From: Parasponia andersonii
Lineage: Eukaryota > Streptophyta > Magnoliopsida > Rosales > Cannabaceae
Direction of reading: 5' to 3'
Length of the DNA: 64,000 nt
Assembly: GCA_002914805.1 (NCBI GenBank)
Contig: JXTB01000001.1
Location: 1,986,254-2,050,253 of the forward strand
Positions 1 through 11,074 of the stretch are shown here, piece by piece; position 1 is the first letter of the stretch; every line of letters begins with the position of its first letter. Under the pieces are notes generated by a model that saw only the letters and a program-made list of their open reading frames with translations, made no database searches and was not told the origin of the DNA. Made by a program: the position numbers and the translations under genes.

Positions 1-1519
1 GTGTTTGCTGATCAGTACGAAAATCGAGATCAGACGGTCGAGATTTACCTCGATTTGTGTGCCGCCAGCTCAGTGTGGGCCCGGATCCGAATTAGACAAG
101 TTATATGTCTAACCTAGCAATTTAGGGTGGTAGGAATTTAGTGAAGAGGTCTGTTTGTAGAATTGAAGCTCCGATGAGAAGTTGGTTTTTCCTAAGAGGA
201 CGATCGAGGGTTTGGAATTGGTTCCCAACCCTTCGAACGATTGTCGACGACACCTTGAGGGTTCAATAGCATGGTATCGCTATTCGAGAGAGGTAGGAAC
301 TCAATTACCCTTGTTTTATATCATTTTCAAATAAAACTTATTTTCTGCAACATATGAGAACAAATGTGATTTTTGGTTTTCTTGAACATTTGTGATGGGA
401 ATTGATTGTATGATGTATACATATTGTATTGCTTTGGGTATATTATTCTGAGTGCAGGTTATTTTGGGTATATTAAAAATAGGACCGTTATGCAGCTCGT
501 TTTCCTATAAAACCTTGTATGTTGATTTTTTTCAAAGACCTGAGCATGATTATTTTCATACTTCACTTCTGTATTGCACGTGTCATAGGACCATACATGA
601 GCACCGTGTTATCATCGTGGGTTTACAGTGTGGCACTGCGTGCCCCTTCGTCAGTGTAAAGTCCGTAAACCCGCACGGGGTTTTGTTACTTTTGATTACC
701 TCCCATTTGGCAGGCGTAGGCAATTCAGTTGCCCCTCCAGGTTTGGTAGATGACATACAGGTGTCCCCTCCGGGTATGAGCTTAGATGTCAGGCAGGCTG
801 TTAGGCATACTTAGTGCCATCATCCTAGATTTCCACAGATGAGAGGATGAGAGCTCATAGGTATAGGTTGATTTGTGTCATGTGCATATGAATTGAATGG
901 TTTTGATTACTCTGCTTTATATATATATATATATATATAGGAATTTCTGGTTTGGATTATATATATATGTATGTTTTGGACTAAACTAACCATGCAGGAA
1001 TTCTCTATCACTAAAATGTTTTCGGCCTAGGTAATTATTTTTCCTACTGGGTATTTTATGCTCACCCCCCTTCCTCCCTTCCTCAGGTGGTGTCCAGTGC
1101 GATCTTCGTGATTAAGAGGAGTAAGAGGTCATCTTGACTGTAGTTCGTTTCTTGGTAATGCTAGAAGATTGTTGTCATGGTGTGTGGATTGTTTGGGATT
1201 TGTTTAGCATTGAACCAAGATTACTACATTCAATATTTGTCTGTGAACTTATGTATGCCATTCTGGTGTTTGATTTTTTACGTGGATGATGATGATGCTT
1301 GAACTTATATTTGATTTCGTGTTTTTAAATTATTATTCGGTATATGTTTAATGGTGTATACGAACTTTGGGAGTGGTTCACGGGATGATATTCTAATTAT
1401 TTTATTTAATAGACCGTTTTATAAAACTAGAACATTTGACACTTTTCAAATAAATCAAGGAAATTCTCATCTTTGTGAAATTCCCTTTCTACCACTAGCT
1501 TGGCTTTTGGGTCGTGACA
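1..1519 (+). repeat. 5' LTR (right part) of the Tekay-like element
   Basis: The stretch ends in GTCGTGACA directly before a primer site, the usual end of Tekay-type LTRs. It shares ordered blocks with the 2.2-kb LTRs at 37374, 43319 and 62441: a GGGCCCGGATCC...CTAACCTA block (about 70-120), a GATTACC...CAATTCAGTTGCCCC...GGTGTCCC block (about 695-770), GATGAGAGGATGAGAGCTCAT (about 839-859) and a GCTCACCCCCCTT block (about 1061). By offset, the true LTR start lies some 650-750 bases left of the window. A TA microsatellite sits at about 920-940. Confidence 0.7.
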
Positions 1520-1527
1520 GAAAGTTT

Positions 1528-1539
1528 TGGTATCAGAGC
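1528..1539 (+). other. Primer binding site, tRNA-Met type
   Basis: TGGTATCAGAGC lies nine bases after the LTR end. This is the standard plant initiator-tRNA-Met primer site of Ty3/gypsy and copia elements, and it fixes the LTR boundary and the plus orientation. Confidence 0.85.
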
Positions 1540-1629
1540 TTTGAGTTTAACAGCTCGGACATATCACTATTAAACTAAATTGAAGTTGATTTTATGACAA
1601 GTATTCATTATTATTGCATTTCAGACTTG

Positions 1630-3890
1630 TAAGGATGCCTCATAGAAGAGTTTTCAAGCACCAGCCGGGTGCCGAAACTCCTCATCCGGATTTCACTCAT
1701 CTGATCGAGGCAATACAACAGGCATCTATCCAAATAAGCAATCCAGACTATCAACCTCCAGCTCTGAAGGAATGTCTGTTGGATTAGGCTGATCATCTCT
1801 AACGGTTCATGTGTCTCCAACCAAGGCAGTTTGATGGTAGACTAGAAGCTCTCACGGAAATTGCTTGGTTGCGTGAGATGGATAGGCACTTTCGGGCCCT
1901 TGGTACTCTGGTTGGGTTTTGGGCTGTGTTTGCTATTGCCATTCACTGGTGAAAAATAGTGGAACAGATGCAAGATATAGTGGGCTTGACTTGGGAAGAC
2001 TTTGAACGGATTTTCAAGGCCCAGTATGCTAATGAGGATCAACAGGATGAAACTGTGAACCGGTTCGAAACGTTGATTCAAGGTAATAGAACGATGGATA
2101 AGTACCCGATAGAGTTCACTGAGTTGGCAAGTGTTACTTTTAGACTGGGTACGAGTGAGAAGTACGGAGTTGCCAAGTTCAAGAGTCGTCTGAATCAGAA
2201 TATTTTCAACAGAATTGATACTCAGACTTTCCATACTCTTCTTGAGATTGCAGTAGCTGCAAGCGGGTAGAGGCTATCGAATAAGGATTGGATTCCAGGA
2301 GGAACCAACAGAGAGGTAATGACAGAAAAGTCACCCGAAAGAACCAGGGTCAGTGGTCAGCTCAGGGTACGCTGAACAGTGGGAGGTCGAACTGCAGTAG
2401 TTCTTCAGGAAGTGGCAAAGGCAGTCCGTATGAAGGATGTTTTGTTTGTGGCCAGCAGAGTCATCAGAAGAAGGAGAGTCCCAACCGTCTGTTGAAATCT
2501 CCTCTTTCTCAGGGAGGACCGTAGAGGAGCCAGTCAGGTTCTGTTTCTTATCAGAACACTCAAACAAGGCCACAACAGTCACAAGGTGTTTCGCAGACTT
2601 TTACTTCCCTTTAGCCTTATCATCATCAGTACTGCCCTCAGGGTTTTACTCAGAGTTTTCTGACTCCTCAAGCCTCAGGGAATCCAGGTGGGCGCGGACA
2701 TGGCAGTAGTGGTCCTGGATCCAGTAGAAGCCGTCTGGGCCAGGGAAGAAGCAACAAAAGGAAAGGGAAGGTGACTGGCCAAGCCTATGCTTTTACTGGG
2801 GCAGACGACACTTAGGATCACACTGGCCGAGGTGTTGATCCTTCTTTCACACTCTTGGGCACATGTTTTGTTTGATACTGGTACATCCCATTCATTCATA
2901 TCCTTGTTGTTTGCTCAACTGTTGGGGTTGGAATTTTCTGATTTGGATTATGTATTGACATTGGGTACACCTTTAGAAGGAGTAGCCGATGTGTCTAGTG
3001 TGTGTAAGTCTTATCGAGTTGTGGTCGGTGATAGGAAGCTTCTTGTTGATTTGATTGTATTACCGATGGGATAGTATGACGTGATACTCTTTATAGATTG
3101 GTTGTCGAAGTATCGAGCCATTGTAGACTGTCATAAGAAGCAGGTGACTCTTCTTCCTGGTGATGGTTAACCTATTATCTATCAGGCTGGGATGAGTTCG
3201 TTGAAGCCTAGTCCTGTTCTGAAAGCGTGCATGAGTGGAAGAAAGAAACTCGAGTATTATGGGAACTTGTTTGCCATGGATGGCGAGGTGAGGACGGACG
3301 ATCAAGACCCATGGATTCCAGTGGTGTGTGAGTATTTAGAGGTGTTTCTTGAAGACTTACCGGGGTTGCCACCAGATAGGGAGATCGAGTTCTGCATTAA
3401 ACTAGTTCCTGGAGCTTAGCCAGTTTCTATTCCAGCCTATCACATAGCTCTTGCTGAGATGGAAGAATTAAGAGAACTGCTTTCCAGAGGCTTCATTTGC
3501 AATATCACTTCTCCTTGGGGTACTCCTGTTTTGTTTGCGAAGAAAGTAGATGGTTCGTTGAGACTTTGTGTGGATTACCGGAAGTTGAACCAGTTGATAA
3601 TGAAGAACAAGTATCTTTTGCCAAGGATAGACGAGTTGTTTGATCAACTCGGTGGTTCAAGGTTCTTCTCTAAGATTGATTTGAGATCCAGTTATTATCA
3701 GTTAAAGATAAAAGATGATGATATACCTAAAACAGTATTCAGAACCCGATATGGTCATTTTGAATTTCTGGTGATGCTATTTGGTTGAACGAATGCACCT
3801 GCAACTTTTATGGATCTCATGAATCGGATTTTTAGGCTATTTTTGGACCGTTTTGTGGTTGTATTCATCGACGACATCCTTAAGTATTCA
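1630..3890 (+). pseudogene. gag-protease-RT remnant of the Tekay-like element
   Basis: Gag-like sequence runs from about 1636 to 2520. It includes the retrotransposon-gag segment near 1960-2260 (MEQMQDIVGLTWEDFERIFK, then YPIEFTELA) and a zinc-knuckle segment CFVCGQQSHQKKE near 2437. A protease active-site segment VLFDTGTSHSFIS lies near 2865-2905. RT occupies about 3440-3890, from the [12 protein letters not shown] block to the FIDDIL catalytic block near 3868. The order gag-PR-RT is normal for Ty3/gypsy. The remnant is not functional. Confidence 0.8.
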
Positions 3891-5430
3891 TAATATTATA
3901 AATAGGAGTCTATAACTACTCAGGATTAAGATTGATCTACATATGATCATCTAGTAATATTATTTGAACTCTCAACAATTAACAGAATTTATGTGAGATT
4001 CAAATCATGTCTAGTCTAGTCCTATATAATCAAATTATATAAAGTACCTTCATTGTGATATCAACACATCAATAGTTCAGATAAGACTATTACATTCTCA
4101 ATATTAATGGACCGTACTAATAATATTTAATTAAAAATCTCAAATTTTAATTAATTATAACGAGCTATATTTAATTTATTATTCATAAATTTAATCCTCA
4201 TGTATATAACACTTATATGCTAAATTTATATCACATAAATAAATTAGAGATTTTCTATATTTAATAACATATCAATTATGTATAAATTTAAATAAAAAAA
4301 TATTATTTTATTAATTTAATAAATATCTAAAATATTCGTGCTTTTAAAATATTCCTAACGGCACGTAGAATAACTAAGTGACCTAAGTACATTTTGTGCG
4401 AACCTAGAGCCCTATGATTAACTTACTATTTGGTCTGCAGATTGGGTAGCCACGTATACCGTAGTATATATATTCCCATACATCGAGGTCGAACCCTTGT
4501 ATAGGGCTGCGTGATGACTTTCCCTTTGTTTTGTATGTTGGCAGGCTCTCTTGACACGCACGTTTTCTCATTATTAATGAATTTTATCCGTAATGTATTT
4601 GTGCTGTGTCAGTTATTTATTGGATAGATATTTTAATGAAAATTACTTATTAACAACTCATAGAATTCTGTTAACACCCCCGCAAAAAAAAAAATATTAA
4701 AGAAAAAACTTCTTTGTCTTATCTTATTTTTCTTATTATAATTTTAGTAATTGCGGAACCCTAAATGGAAGCTTATTTCAAGCCCAAATGTACATGTAGG
4801 TTCCTTGGTGGTCATTTAGGACACACTTCCGTCGTACCATGCTTCTGCTTCATGCCTCGTTTCAATTTAAGGGGGAAAAAACTCCATGCCGCATGACTCT
4901 TGAGTCTTGTAAATTTAGATGCTACTTTTTTTTCTTCCGTAAAAATAAAATAAAAATTGCAAAAGTAATATCACGAGACACTTTAAAATGCCAAACACCA
5001 TATAATATGTTTATTTTTTATTAGAAGATGAAATAACAAATGATAACTGATATATAATTTAATTAAAAATTTCATCTATATCTAATATAATATTAGGACC
5101 TTAGGGAACCCCTTAGCATTATTTAATCACAAACTACCAACTTTTGGATTTAACATATCTTTCAATTTATCTATCTTTATATGAAAAAAGAAAAACACTG
5201 AAAAAAAAAACCTAAAACTATCTTAAGTTCTCATTAATTTACTCTGAATTCTAATAAATATAGTAAAACAGTTTTGCTAATCCCAACTTCCTAATCTTTG
5301 CTTTGCTACTTCACAAATTTGCTTTTGCTAGACTGAAGTTATAAGAAATCTCAACCTCATGAAACAAAAGGCAACAGATCTATATCTAGGATCTTATTGG
5401 GTCCTCTCTCATCCATAAGACTCAAAATCA
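3891..5430. other. Intergenic, AT-rich, no gene seen
   Basis: Sequence between the retroelement remnant and the PSB27 promoter. It is strongly AT-rich at 4100-4330, with a more balanced stretch at about 4370-4560 that matches nothing I recognise. Poly-A and poly-T runs occur near 4690, 4925 and 5200. No credible exon, RNA gene or transposon end was found. Confidence 0.5.
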
Positions 5431-5452
5431 GATAAGGTGATAAGGACACGTG
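5431..5452 (+). promoter_or_regulatory. Double I-box plus G-box module of PSB27
   Basis: GATAAGG occurs at 5431-5437 and again at 5439-5445, followed at once by a CACGTG G-box (5447-5452) in the context ACACGTGGC. I-box plus G-box is the classic light-response pair of plant photosynthesis promoters (bound by MYB-like, bZIP and bHLH/PIF factors). It lies about 90 bases before the PSB27 ATG, and the following CT-rich stretch (5500-5530) is a likely start-site/leader region. Function here is inferred from motif and position only. Confidence 0.6.
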
Positions 5453-5542
5453 GCAGAGACCCAGTTGCCGCTTCATTCCTCTACAAACACCCACACGCAC
5501 ACTCTCTCTCTCCCCTCCTCTCCTGATCTCCACCCAAAAACC

Positions 5543-6064
5543 ATGGCCTCACCAACTCTCCTAACTCCCACCTCTCAAGCCAAACCCCTCACTCCCTTCA
5601 AACCCAAATCTCCCACCACCACTGCCACCACCACCGCCGGCGCCGAAAGTGCCGCAGTTCCTTTCCGCCGCCGGGAGTTCTTGTCCCTCGTGGCAGCCGG
5701 AACTATATCTCCGGCGTTGATTTTGCCCAGACCGGCGCTCGCGGCGTCGGACGACGAGTACGTGAAAGAGACTGAGGATGTTATCAACAAGGTGAGAACC
5801 ACCATTAATATGGACAAGAAAGATCCCAATGTGGCCGCGGCTGTGGCCGAGCTGAGAGAAACGTCTAACTTTTGGGTCGCTAAGTACAGGAGGGAGAAGG
5901 CTCTATTGGGCCGGGCCTCGTTCAGAGACATGTACTCGGCCCTTAATGCCGTTTCTGGACATTACATTAGTTTCGGCCCAACAGCCCCAATTCCAGCTAA
6001 GCGCAAGGCCAGGATATTGGAAGAGGTGGAAACTGCCGAAAAGGCCCTTTTAAGGGGTAGATGA
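5543..6064 (+). CDS. PSB27: Photosystem II assembly/repair protein Psb27, chloroplast lumen
   Basis: Encodes 173 residues in one exon, close to the length of Arabidopsis PSB27-1. Psb27 is a small lumenal four-helix protein that binds CP43 on immature or damaged photosystem II and keeps the manganese cluster from assembling too early. Residues 1-41 are a Ser/Thr/Pro/Ala-rich plastid transit peptide. Residues 42-67 form a thylakoid signal with a twin-arginine start (RRREFLSL, 42-49), a hydrophobic core and an ALA cleavage box (65-67), pointing to the Tat route. The mature part starts about residue 68 and includes the family signature SFGPTAPIPAKRKAR (143-157). The ATG at 5543 has an ideal context (ACCATGGC). 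An in-frame GTG at 5450 opens the frame further upstream but is not a plant start and lies in the G-box. I see no breaks. The mature wording identifies the family firmly. Confidence 0.96.
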   Translation: MASPTLLTPTSQAKPLTPFKPKSPTTTATTTAGAESAAVPFRRREFLSLVAAGTISPALILPRPALAASDDEYVKETEDVINKVRTTINMDKKDPNVAAAVAELRETSNFWVAKYRREKALLGRASFRDMYSALNAVSGHYISFGPTAPIPAKRKARILEEVETAEKALLRGR

Positions 6065-7746
6065 GCTAAAGCTTTGAAGGGTAGCAATTTTTTCTTGTGC
6101 GCTATTTTTTTTTTTTTTTTGAACTTTAAAACTGGAATTATATTTACAATTCAACTGTGGACATTTGAGGTCATATAGGAATTTCACTTGTTGAATTGCG
6201 AGGGTGATTATTTAATTATATAGTGAAAACCCTGTTTGAAAAGGGGTTTGAGAACTACGTACTACCACTAGAAGCATATTCCTAATTAGTCTCAAAAAAT
6301 ATGAACCTCATTATATGTACTTTGTGGAATTGTAGTGTTCGGTTTGTGAATATTCGTTTCTAAGTCAAAAGAGAAGTATATTAACGTAATTTAGTGTTGA
6401 AATTTCTGACATAAAAGATTTCAGCTGAATTAAATATTCCGCGACGCTTATTTGTATGTATTAGTACTAATGGATATGTCATAGGACAAAGGCCAATTAT
6501 ATTGTGTCTATATGAAATATATATTGCTAAAAAAAAATTAAATATTTTGTTGTTTTGTACACAAAATAACTTTGACACACAACAAGTTGCCAATTCTCCG
6601 AACCCAATGACAAAATCTCTGATAGCAATAGATGGTATGATGCATTGCTCTCAAGTGTTACCATTTAGTACTGTCTCAAATGGTTGGGTGAGTGATCCGG
6701 AGTTCAAGTCTCCATAATTTTATTCTTTAGATAGAAAGTACGTCTTTATCAAGTTCTTGGGATTGTTCTGTTTCATTAGAAAATAATTATTCAGATTTAA
6801 TCCACCCGCACTCTTAAGAAAATAATAATAACCGTAACAATCACTCCAAAAGCAAGTTACTAGACTTGTTCACACATAAAGTTAGTTGCTTCGGGTTCCA
6901 AACTAAATTTTTGTGCCGAAATTGATTCCTTGAAACAATCCGAAATGCTGGGAACTCTTATTCTCCAAATTGCACATTTGCCTAGTTAGGAGGTCAATCA
7001 ATCCCTAGAATAATATTTATTTTTAGTTTTAGTTTTACTGTCGTTCCCATGGTTAGATACTTCTTGTCCACGGTTCCATTTGTGATAAGGTGTCAACCAA
7101 TGGAAAAACATTACATTTACGCGTAATGGATAAAATGATGGGCTTTAAACTTTGAGTAATGTGATTTAAGAGCCAACTTTATTCATAATTGTCAACACCT
7201 TAGCTTAAAACCGAGCCAAAAAAGGAAAGGAAAAGAAGAAGAAATACTTGGCTTAAGAGAGCAATCTGTGGGCGAGAAACATGGAGAGACTTGACCAATT
7301 AATATTGGTCTCGCAAATGTTTCTTTTTTTGGGGGGCTTTTATGGAAATTATGGGAAGGAAAGACGAAGTTGTGGAAACAAGAACATGGATTTAGAATTT
7401 GGTGATTCGATGAATCTGGATTACGTGGGCATTAGTAGAAATTCAAAATGATAACTTGATTGACTAAAATATATGTGCAAAGATCATGATCATCAAATTT
7501 CAATCTGACCCATTTCCAGCTCCGCTCCAAAATGTCTGGTTTGTCATCTGAACAGGATAGATTTATTATTATCTTTATCTTTATCTTTTGGGTCAATATA
7601 ACTTGGTCTAATTTTGTGGATTAACAAATTTCTGCTCCATTCATTCGTGTCAACAGAGGCACAAACGAAGAAGATTCATAACTATAAGGGACGAACAATT
7701 AATAAGGATTTGTTCTGGCCTTTTGGGCATTGTTTGGAACAAAACA
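6065..7746. other. Intergenic: PSB27 3' flank, no further gene
   Basis: Starts with the PSB27 3' untranslated region, containing a long T run at about 6105-6120, but I saw no clear AATAAA signal. A short tRNA-like stretch near 6660-6710 (GGTTGGGTGAGTGATCC, then GAGTTCAAGTCTCC) could be the A/B boxes of a worn SINE, but no ends are visible. The remainder is AT-rich with no exon I can support. Confidence 0.45.
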
Positions 7747-7786
7747 TTTTTTTTTTTTTTTTGGGAAATAAAACACGGTAGTTCCA

Positions 7787-8928
7787 TTAAAATAGAGAAT
7801 CTGAGGTCACTATAGTGACTATACAACCAGGTATATTCCGAAACCAAGAGCAATCTGAATTACAAGAGATAACATTTCTAGTAAGTATATGAGCCGCTTC
7901 GTTCCCGGTACGAGGGAAGAAGCGACACGAACCATCACTCGCTTCTCTCAGTAACGAAACTATATCGTTAGCAATGAGATTCGAAGAGGAACGACCATCC
8001 GAAGACTGGACCAAAGCAATGGCGGAACGACAGTCACTTTCGGTAATATCTATTATGAGACCATACTCTATAGCAAATAACAAGGCTGTTCTAATCGCTA
8101 GAAGCTCTGCCACCAAAGGTTCATGAGTTCACGACAACTTCTGAAAGAAGACAGCTCTGACTAGCCCATTGCAATCTCTAATTATGCCGCCAACCCCAAT
8201 AAAACCATTATTACCGAAGCATGCAGCATCCACATTTAGTTTCAAGTTCCTAGGGCCTGGACGCTCCCACTTCACAGTAGGATTTCCAGTTGGGGTCTTG
8301 CAAGTAACAGTAATGTTGAGCGCCTAATGGAATTCGAACAAAGAGCGACCTATATCTTCTACAATATCTTGGGGAGCCTTACGCACTTGGTTATGAACGA
8401 CCTTGTTCTTCTCCCACCAAATGTACCATAGTAAAACACATAACATCTCAAAGTCTTGGTTATCAATATCCCCAAAAAAAGAAAAGCAAAAAAGCGTCCA
8501 TCGAATCACCCCTGAAGCTTTCAATCTTGCTCCACCATCTGGTCAGGTACCGGTATTCTTTATTAATCTCACATTCCACCAGCGCATGCCACACCAATTC
8601 CATATTTGTTTTGCACCGATCACAAACATGTGGAAATATTAATGCCCTGCCTCTGTAAGTTCTTGAAGGTCGGAAGAATATTATGATAGCATCCCTATAT
8701 GAAAATCTTTATTTTATTTGAGATGTTAAGCCTCCATAAGAAGCACCACCAATTGTTTAATGTTCCCGAATCAATGGCTATGCTTATAATAGCCTTGTAC
8801 CCAGACCGAACCGTATAAATACCATTTTTGTCAAAGTGCCAAATAAGCAAGTCATCTGTATTGGTCATACTGCGGGGAATACTCAAAATGAGCTCTCTAT
8901 CAACTGTCCAGAGAGTAGCATTAATCAC
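7787..8928 (-). pseudogene. LINE zinc-binding region and RNase H domain, degraded
   Basis: C-terminal part of the same LINE. The zf-RVT-like region lies at 8695-8928 (DLLIWHFDKNGIYTVRSGYK, then WWCFLWRLNISNKIKIF). A linker with YIWWEKNKVVHN lies near 8430. The RNase H domain is at 7787-8330, with the Glu of AELLAIRTAL, the Asp of ITESDCRSAI and the C-terminal GNEAAHILTR block all visible. In plant L1 elements this RNase H removes RNA from the hybrid. Stops separate the pieces. Confidence 0.82.
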
Positions 8929-9371
8929 CTCTTCATTCCAGCACCAAGGATTGTCGATTAAAAGATTACTGACTGCCCAATTAACATTATCTGCACGAGG
9001 AGGAGTAATAGGTCAAAAAATACTCGACTGAGGTAACCATGGATCAGTGAAAATTCTCACGTTATTTCCATTTTCTATGCCCCATCTGATTCCAAGATTA
9101 AGAGGCTCTCGACCACAAACCATGCTCCTCCAAATGTAGGAAGGTCCCGATCCCAATTGAGCCTCTAGAAACAAAGTACAGGGAAAGTATTTGGACTTGA
9201 GAACTCACGCAACAAGAGCTTCCGGTAATTGAATCAACCTCTAACCTTGTTTGGCCAATAAAGCCTTATTAAAAGTAACAAAATCTCTAAATCCATACCT
9301 CCCTCCTTTTTGTCTTTGCACAAACTGTCCCAATAATTTCAATGTATCTTTTTCTCATATAGGCTACCGCT

Positions 9372-10675
9372 CTACCAGAACCTAGTGATCAATGATTGGA
9401 GCTCCTGACAAAGAGTGACTGGAAGTTTGAAGACCCCCATAGTGTATGACGGAATTGCCATAGCTACAGCTTTTATGAGAATTTCTTTGCCACCAACAGA
9501 GAAAAGTTTAGTTTTCCATAATTGCAGTTTCTTCCATAGCCTCTCTTTAACCATGTTGAAAGAGCATCTTTTATTCTAACCTAGAACTGAGGGAAGCCCC
9601 AAATATTTGGAGTGAGAAGCTTCACAGGGCAAGTTTAGCAACTGTTGGATAGCATGTCTCACATTAGGCTCAACGGTAGGATTGTAAGTTATGCAACTTT
9701 TATTCAGATTCACGGTTTGACCTAACACTCACTCGTACACTGACAAGATAAATTTGACAGTACCACATTCCTCCTAATTAGCCTTACAAAAAATAATATT
9801 GTCATCTGCAAAGAAAAGATAAAAGATGCGAGGATCATTTCTAGCAAGTAAAACTAGTTAACACTCCTATATTTTCAGCATTTTGGATAAGATTGGATAG
9901 TCCTTCAGCACAAAATAAGAACAAGTACGGCGATAGAGGACATCTTTGTCTTAAACCTCATTGAGGAGTAACTAAGTCATAGGGAGACCATTGATAATGA
10001 ATGAAAATGAGGATAAAGAGATGCAACTATTAACAAGTTGCCTCCATTCATCAGTAAAATTCAATATAGCCATTATGCCATCCAAGTTGACCCATTCCTC
10101 GCGATTATAGGCTATACTCATATCCAATTTGAGGCCAAGCCAGCTTTTCTTACCGTTGTTCTTCTTTTTCATCGAGCGCATGAGTTCATAGGCTGTGATT
10201 ATGTTGTCTGAAATCGGTCAATTGGGGACAAAAGTACTTTAGTTCTCTGATATAATTATTTGCAAAATTCTTCTCATTCTATTAGCCACTGTCTTCGTTA
10301 TAATCTTGTAAATAACGTTACAAAGGCTGATAGGCCGATAATCCGAGACTCGGTGAGGGTTCATCACCTTTGGGATAAGAACTACATGTGTATGATTGAG
10401 CTTTCTAACGTCTTCTTTATTGTTAAGGATCCTTAAGCAAACCTCCACAACGCGATCTCCCACAATATGCCAATTTTGCTGATAAAAAGCCCCGTGAAAC
10501 CCATCTGGACCAGGGCTTTTGTTAAACCTATTGAAAAAACTGCTTCTTTAATTTCCTCTCTCGAAAAAGGCATAGAAAAGTCTTGATTCATCTTATCTGT
10601 TACCCGTTTCTCAACGTGATGAAAGGCCTGTTGCAAGTCCTCTTGGGAAGGATGACTTGTCGTGAAAATATTCAA
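9372..10675 (-). pseudogene. LINE reverse transcriptase, degraded
   Basis: Minus-strand RT of the L1-like element. Seen in order: FSREEIKEAVFSIG and a worn GFTGLF (the usual PGPDGF) near 10480-10570, VSDYRPISLCNVIYKIITK near 10290-10370, KLDMSIAYNREEW (the KLDMSKAYDRVEW block) near 10100-10160, the catalytic FADD box at about 9801-9813, and SVGGKEILIKAVAMAIPSYT near 9440-9500. RT would copy the LINE RNA at the nick in target DNA. The frame is split into at least four pieces with stops between them, so no full RT can be made. Confidence 0.85.
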
Positions 10676-10907
10676 GAAGTACTACTCAACGACAAAGGAG
10701 ATATCTTCTATCTTGTCCTGCCACCTCCCATCATCATCTTCAATACTGTTAATTGAGTTTTTTTCGCTTCCTAGCTGAAGCTTTGGAGTGAAAAAACTTG
10801 GTATTTGTATCCCTTGCTTTGAGCCACTAAGACCTAGCTCGTTGTTTCTAATAATAATCTTCCAGGTTCTTGTCTTGTAAATAAAAGACTTAAAAGCTTT
10901 TGTTATG

Positions 10908-11074
10908 TTTTAGCTACCAATTAACTCGGTTGGTTCAAAATTTTGGTTAAAAATTTTAGAAACGTGGGTCTGAATTTGAAGAGTCAGAGGTTCAGGTTAC
11001 GATGGTATATTTATATGATATTTTTGTTTAAATTTATAAGAAGTGATAGTTATTAATTAAATCTATCAAAAAAT
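10908..11074 (+). mobile_element. SINE, tRNA-derived, worn copy
   Basis: About 167 bases with an A-box-like TTAACTCGGTTGGT (10921-10934) and a B-box-like GAGGTTCAGGTTA (10987-10999), then a 3' body TTTAAATTTATAAGAAGTGA (about 11028-11047). The same 3' body occurs in the clearer copy at 47592 (TTTAAATTTGTAGTTAGTGA). Flanks AAAAGCTTTTGTTA (about 10893) and AAAAGCGCTTTTATTA (about 11075) look like a worn target duplication. It sits at the 5' edge of the LINE remnant. Confidence 0.55.

Larger units (their letters stand above)
1..3890 (+). mobile_element. Ty3/gypsy Tekay-like chromovirus fossil, partial
   Basis: Remnant of an LTR retrotransposon read left to right. Recognisable parts are the right-hand portion of a 5' LTR, a tRNA-Met type primer site, gag with a CCHC-like knuckle, an aspartic protease segment and the first two thirds of reverse transcriptase. 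No integrase or 3' LTR was recognised in the window. The RT wording ([43 protein letters not shown]) is that of plant chromoviruses of the Tekay group. The copy is clearly broken, with roughly ten or more breaks, and looks old. The left edge lies outside the window. Confidence 0.85.
7747..10885 (-). mobile_element. 5'-truncated L1-type LINE with RNase H
   Basis: Non-LTR retrotransposon reading right to left. The T run at 7747-7762 is its poly(A) tail on the minus strand. In order from 10885 downward: end of the spacer after the endonuclease, reverse transcriptase, thumb, zinc-binding RVT region, RNase H, tail. The ORF1 and endonuclease parts are absent, so this is a typical 5'-truncated insertion. 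The reading frame is interrupted by several stops and frame changes across RT and the C-terminal half, so it is dead. I found no convincing target-site duplication. The gene order and wording fit plant L1-clade LINEs that carry RNase H. Confidence 0.88.

Noticed and set aside
452-814. 120-codon open frame in the first 1 kb
   Set aside because: Lies inside the LTR of the Tekay-like remnant; the shared DNA blocks are LTR features, not coding.
4370-4560. More balanced-composition stretch as a possible gene or transposon fragment
   Set aside because: No open frame, no repeat partner in the window and no wording I recognise.
5450-5542. Upstream extension of the PSB27 frame starting at 5450
   Set aside because: It begins with GTG, not ATG, lies across the G-box, and codes a low-complexity His/Thr/Ser stretch. 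The ATG at 5543 has an ideal context and gives the family's usual length.
5575-5931. 118-codon open frame opposite PSB27
   Set aside because: Shadow of the GC-rich PSB27 coding sequence with no family resemblance.
6660-6715. tRNA-like A/B boxes
   Set aside because: No cloverleaf could be drawn and no SINE ends or tail are visible; left as a possible SINE scrap.
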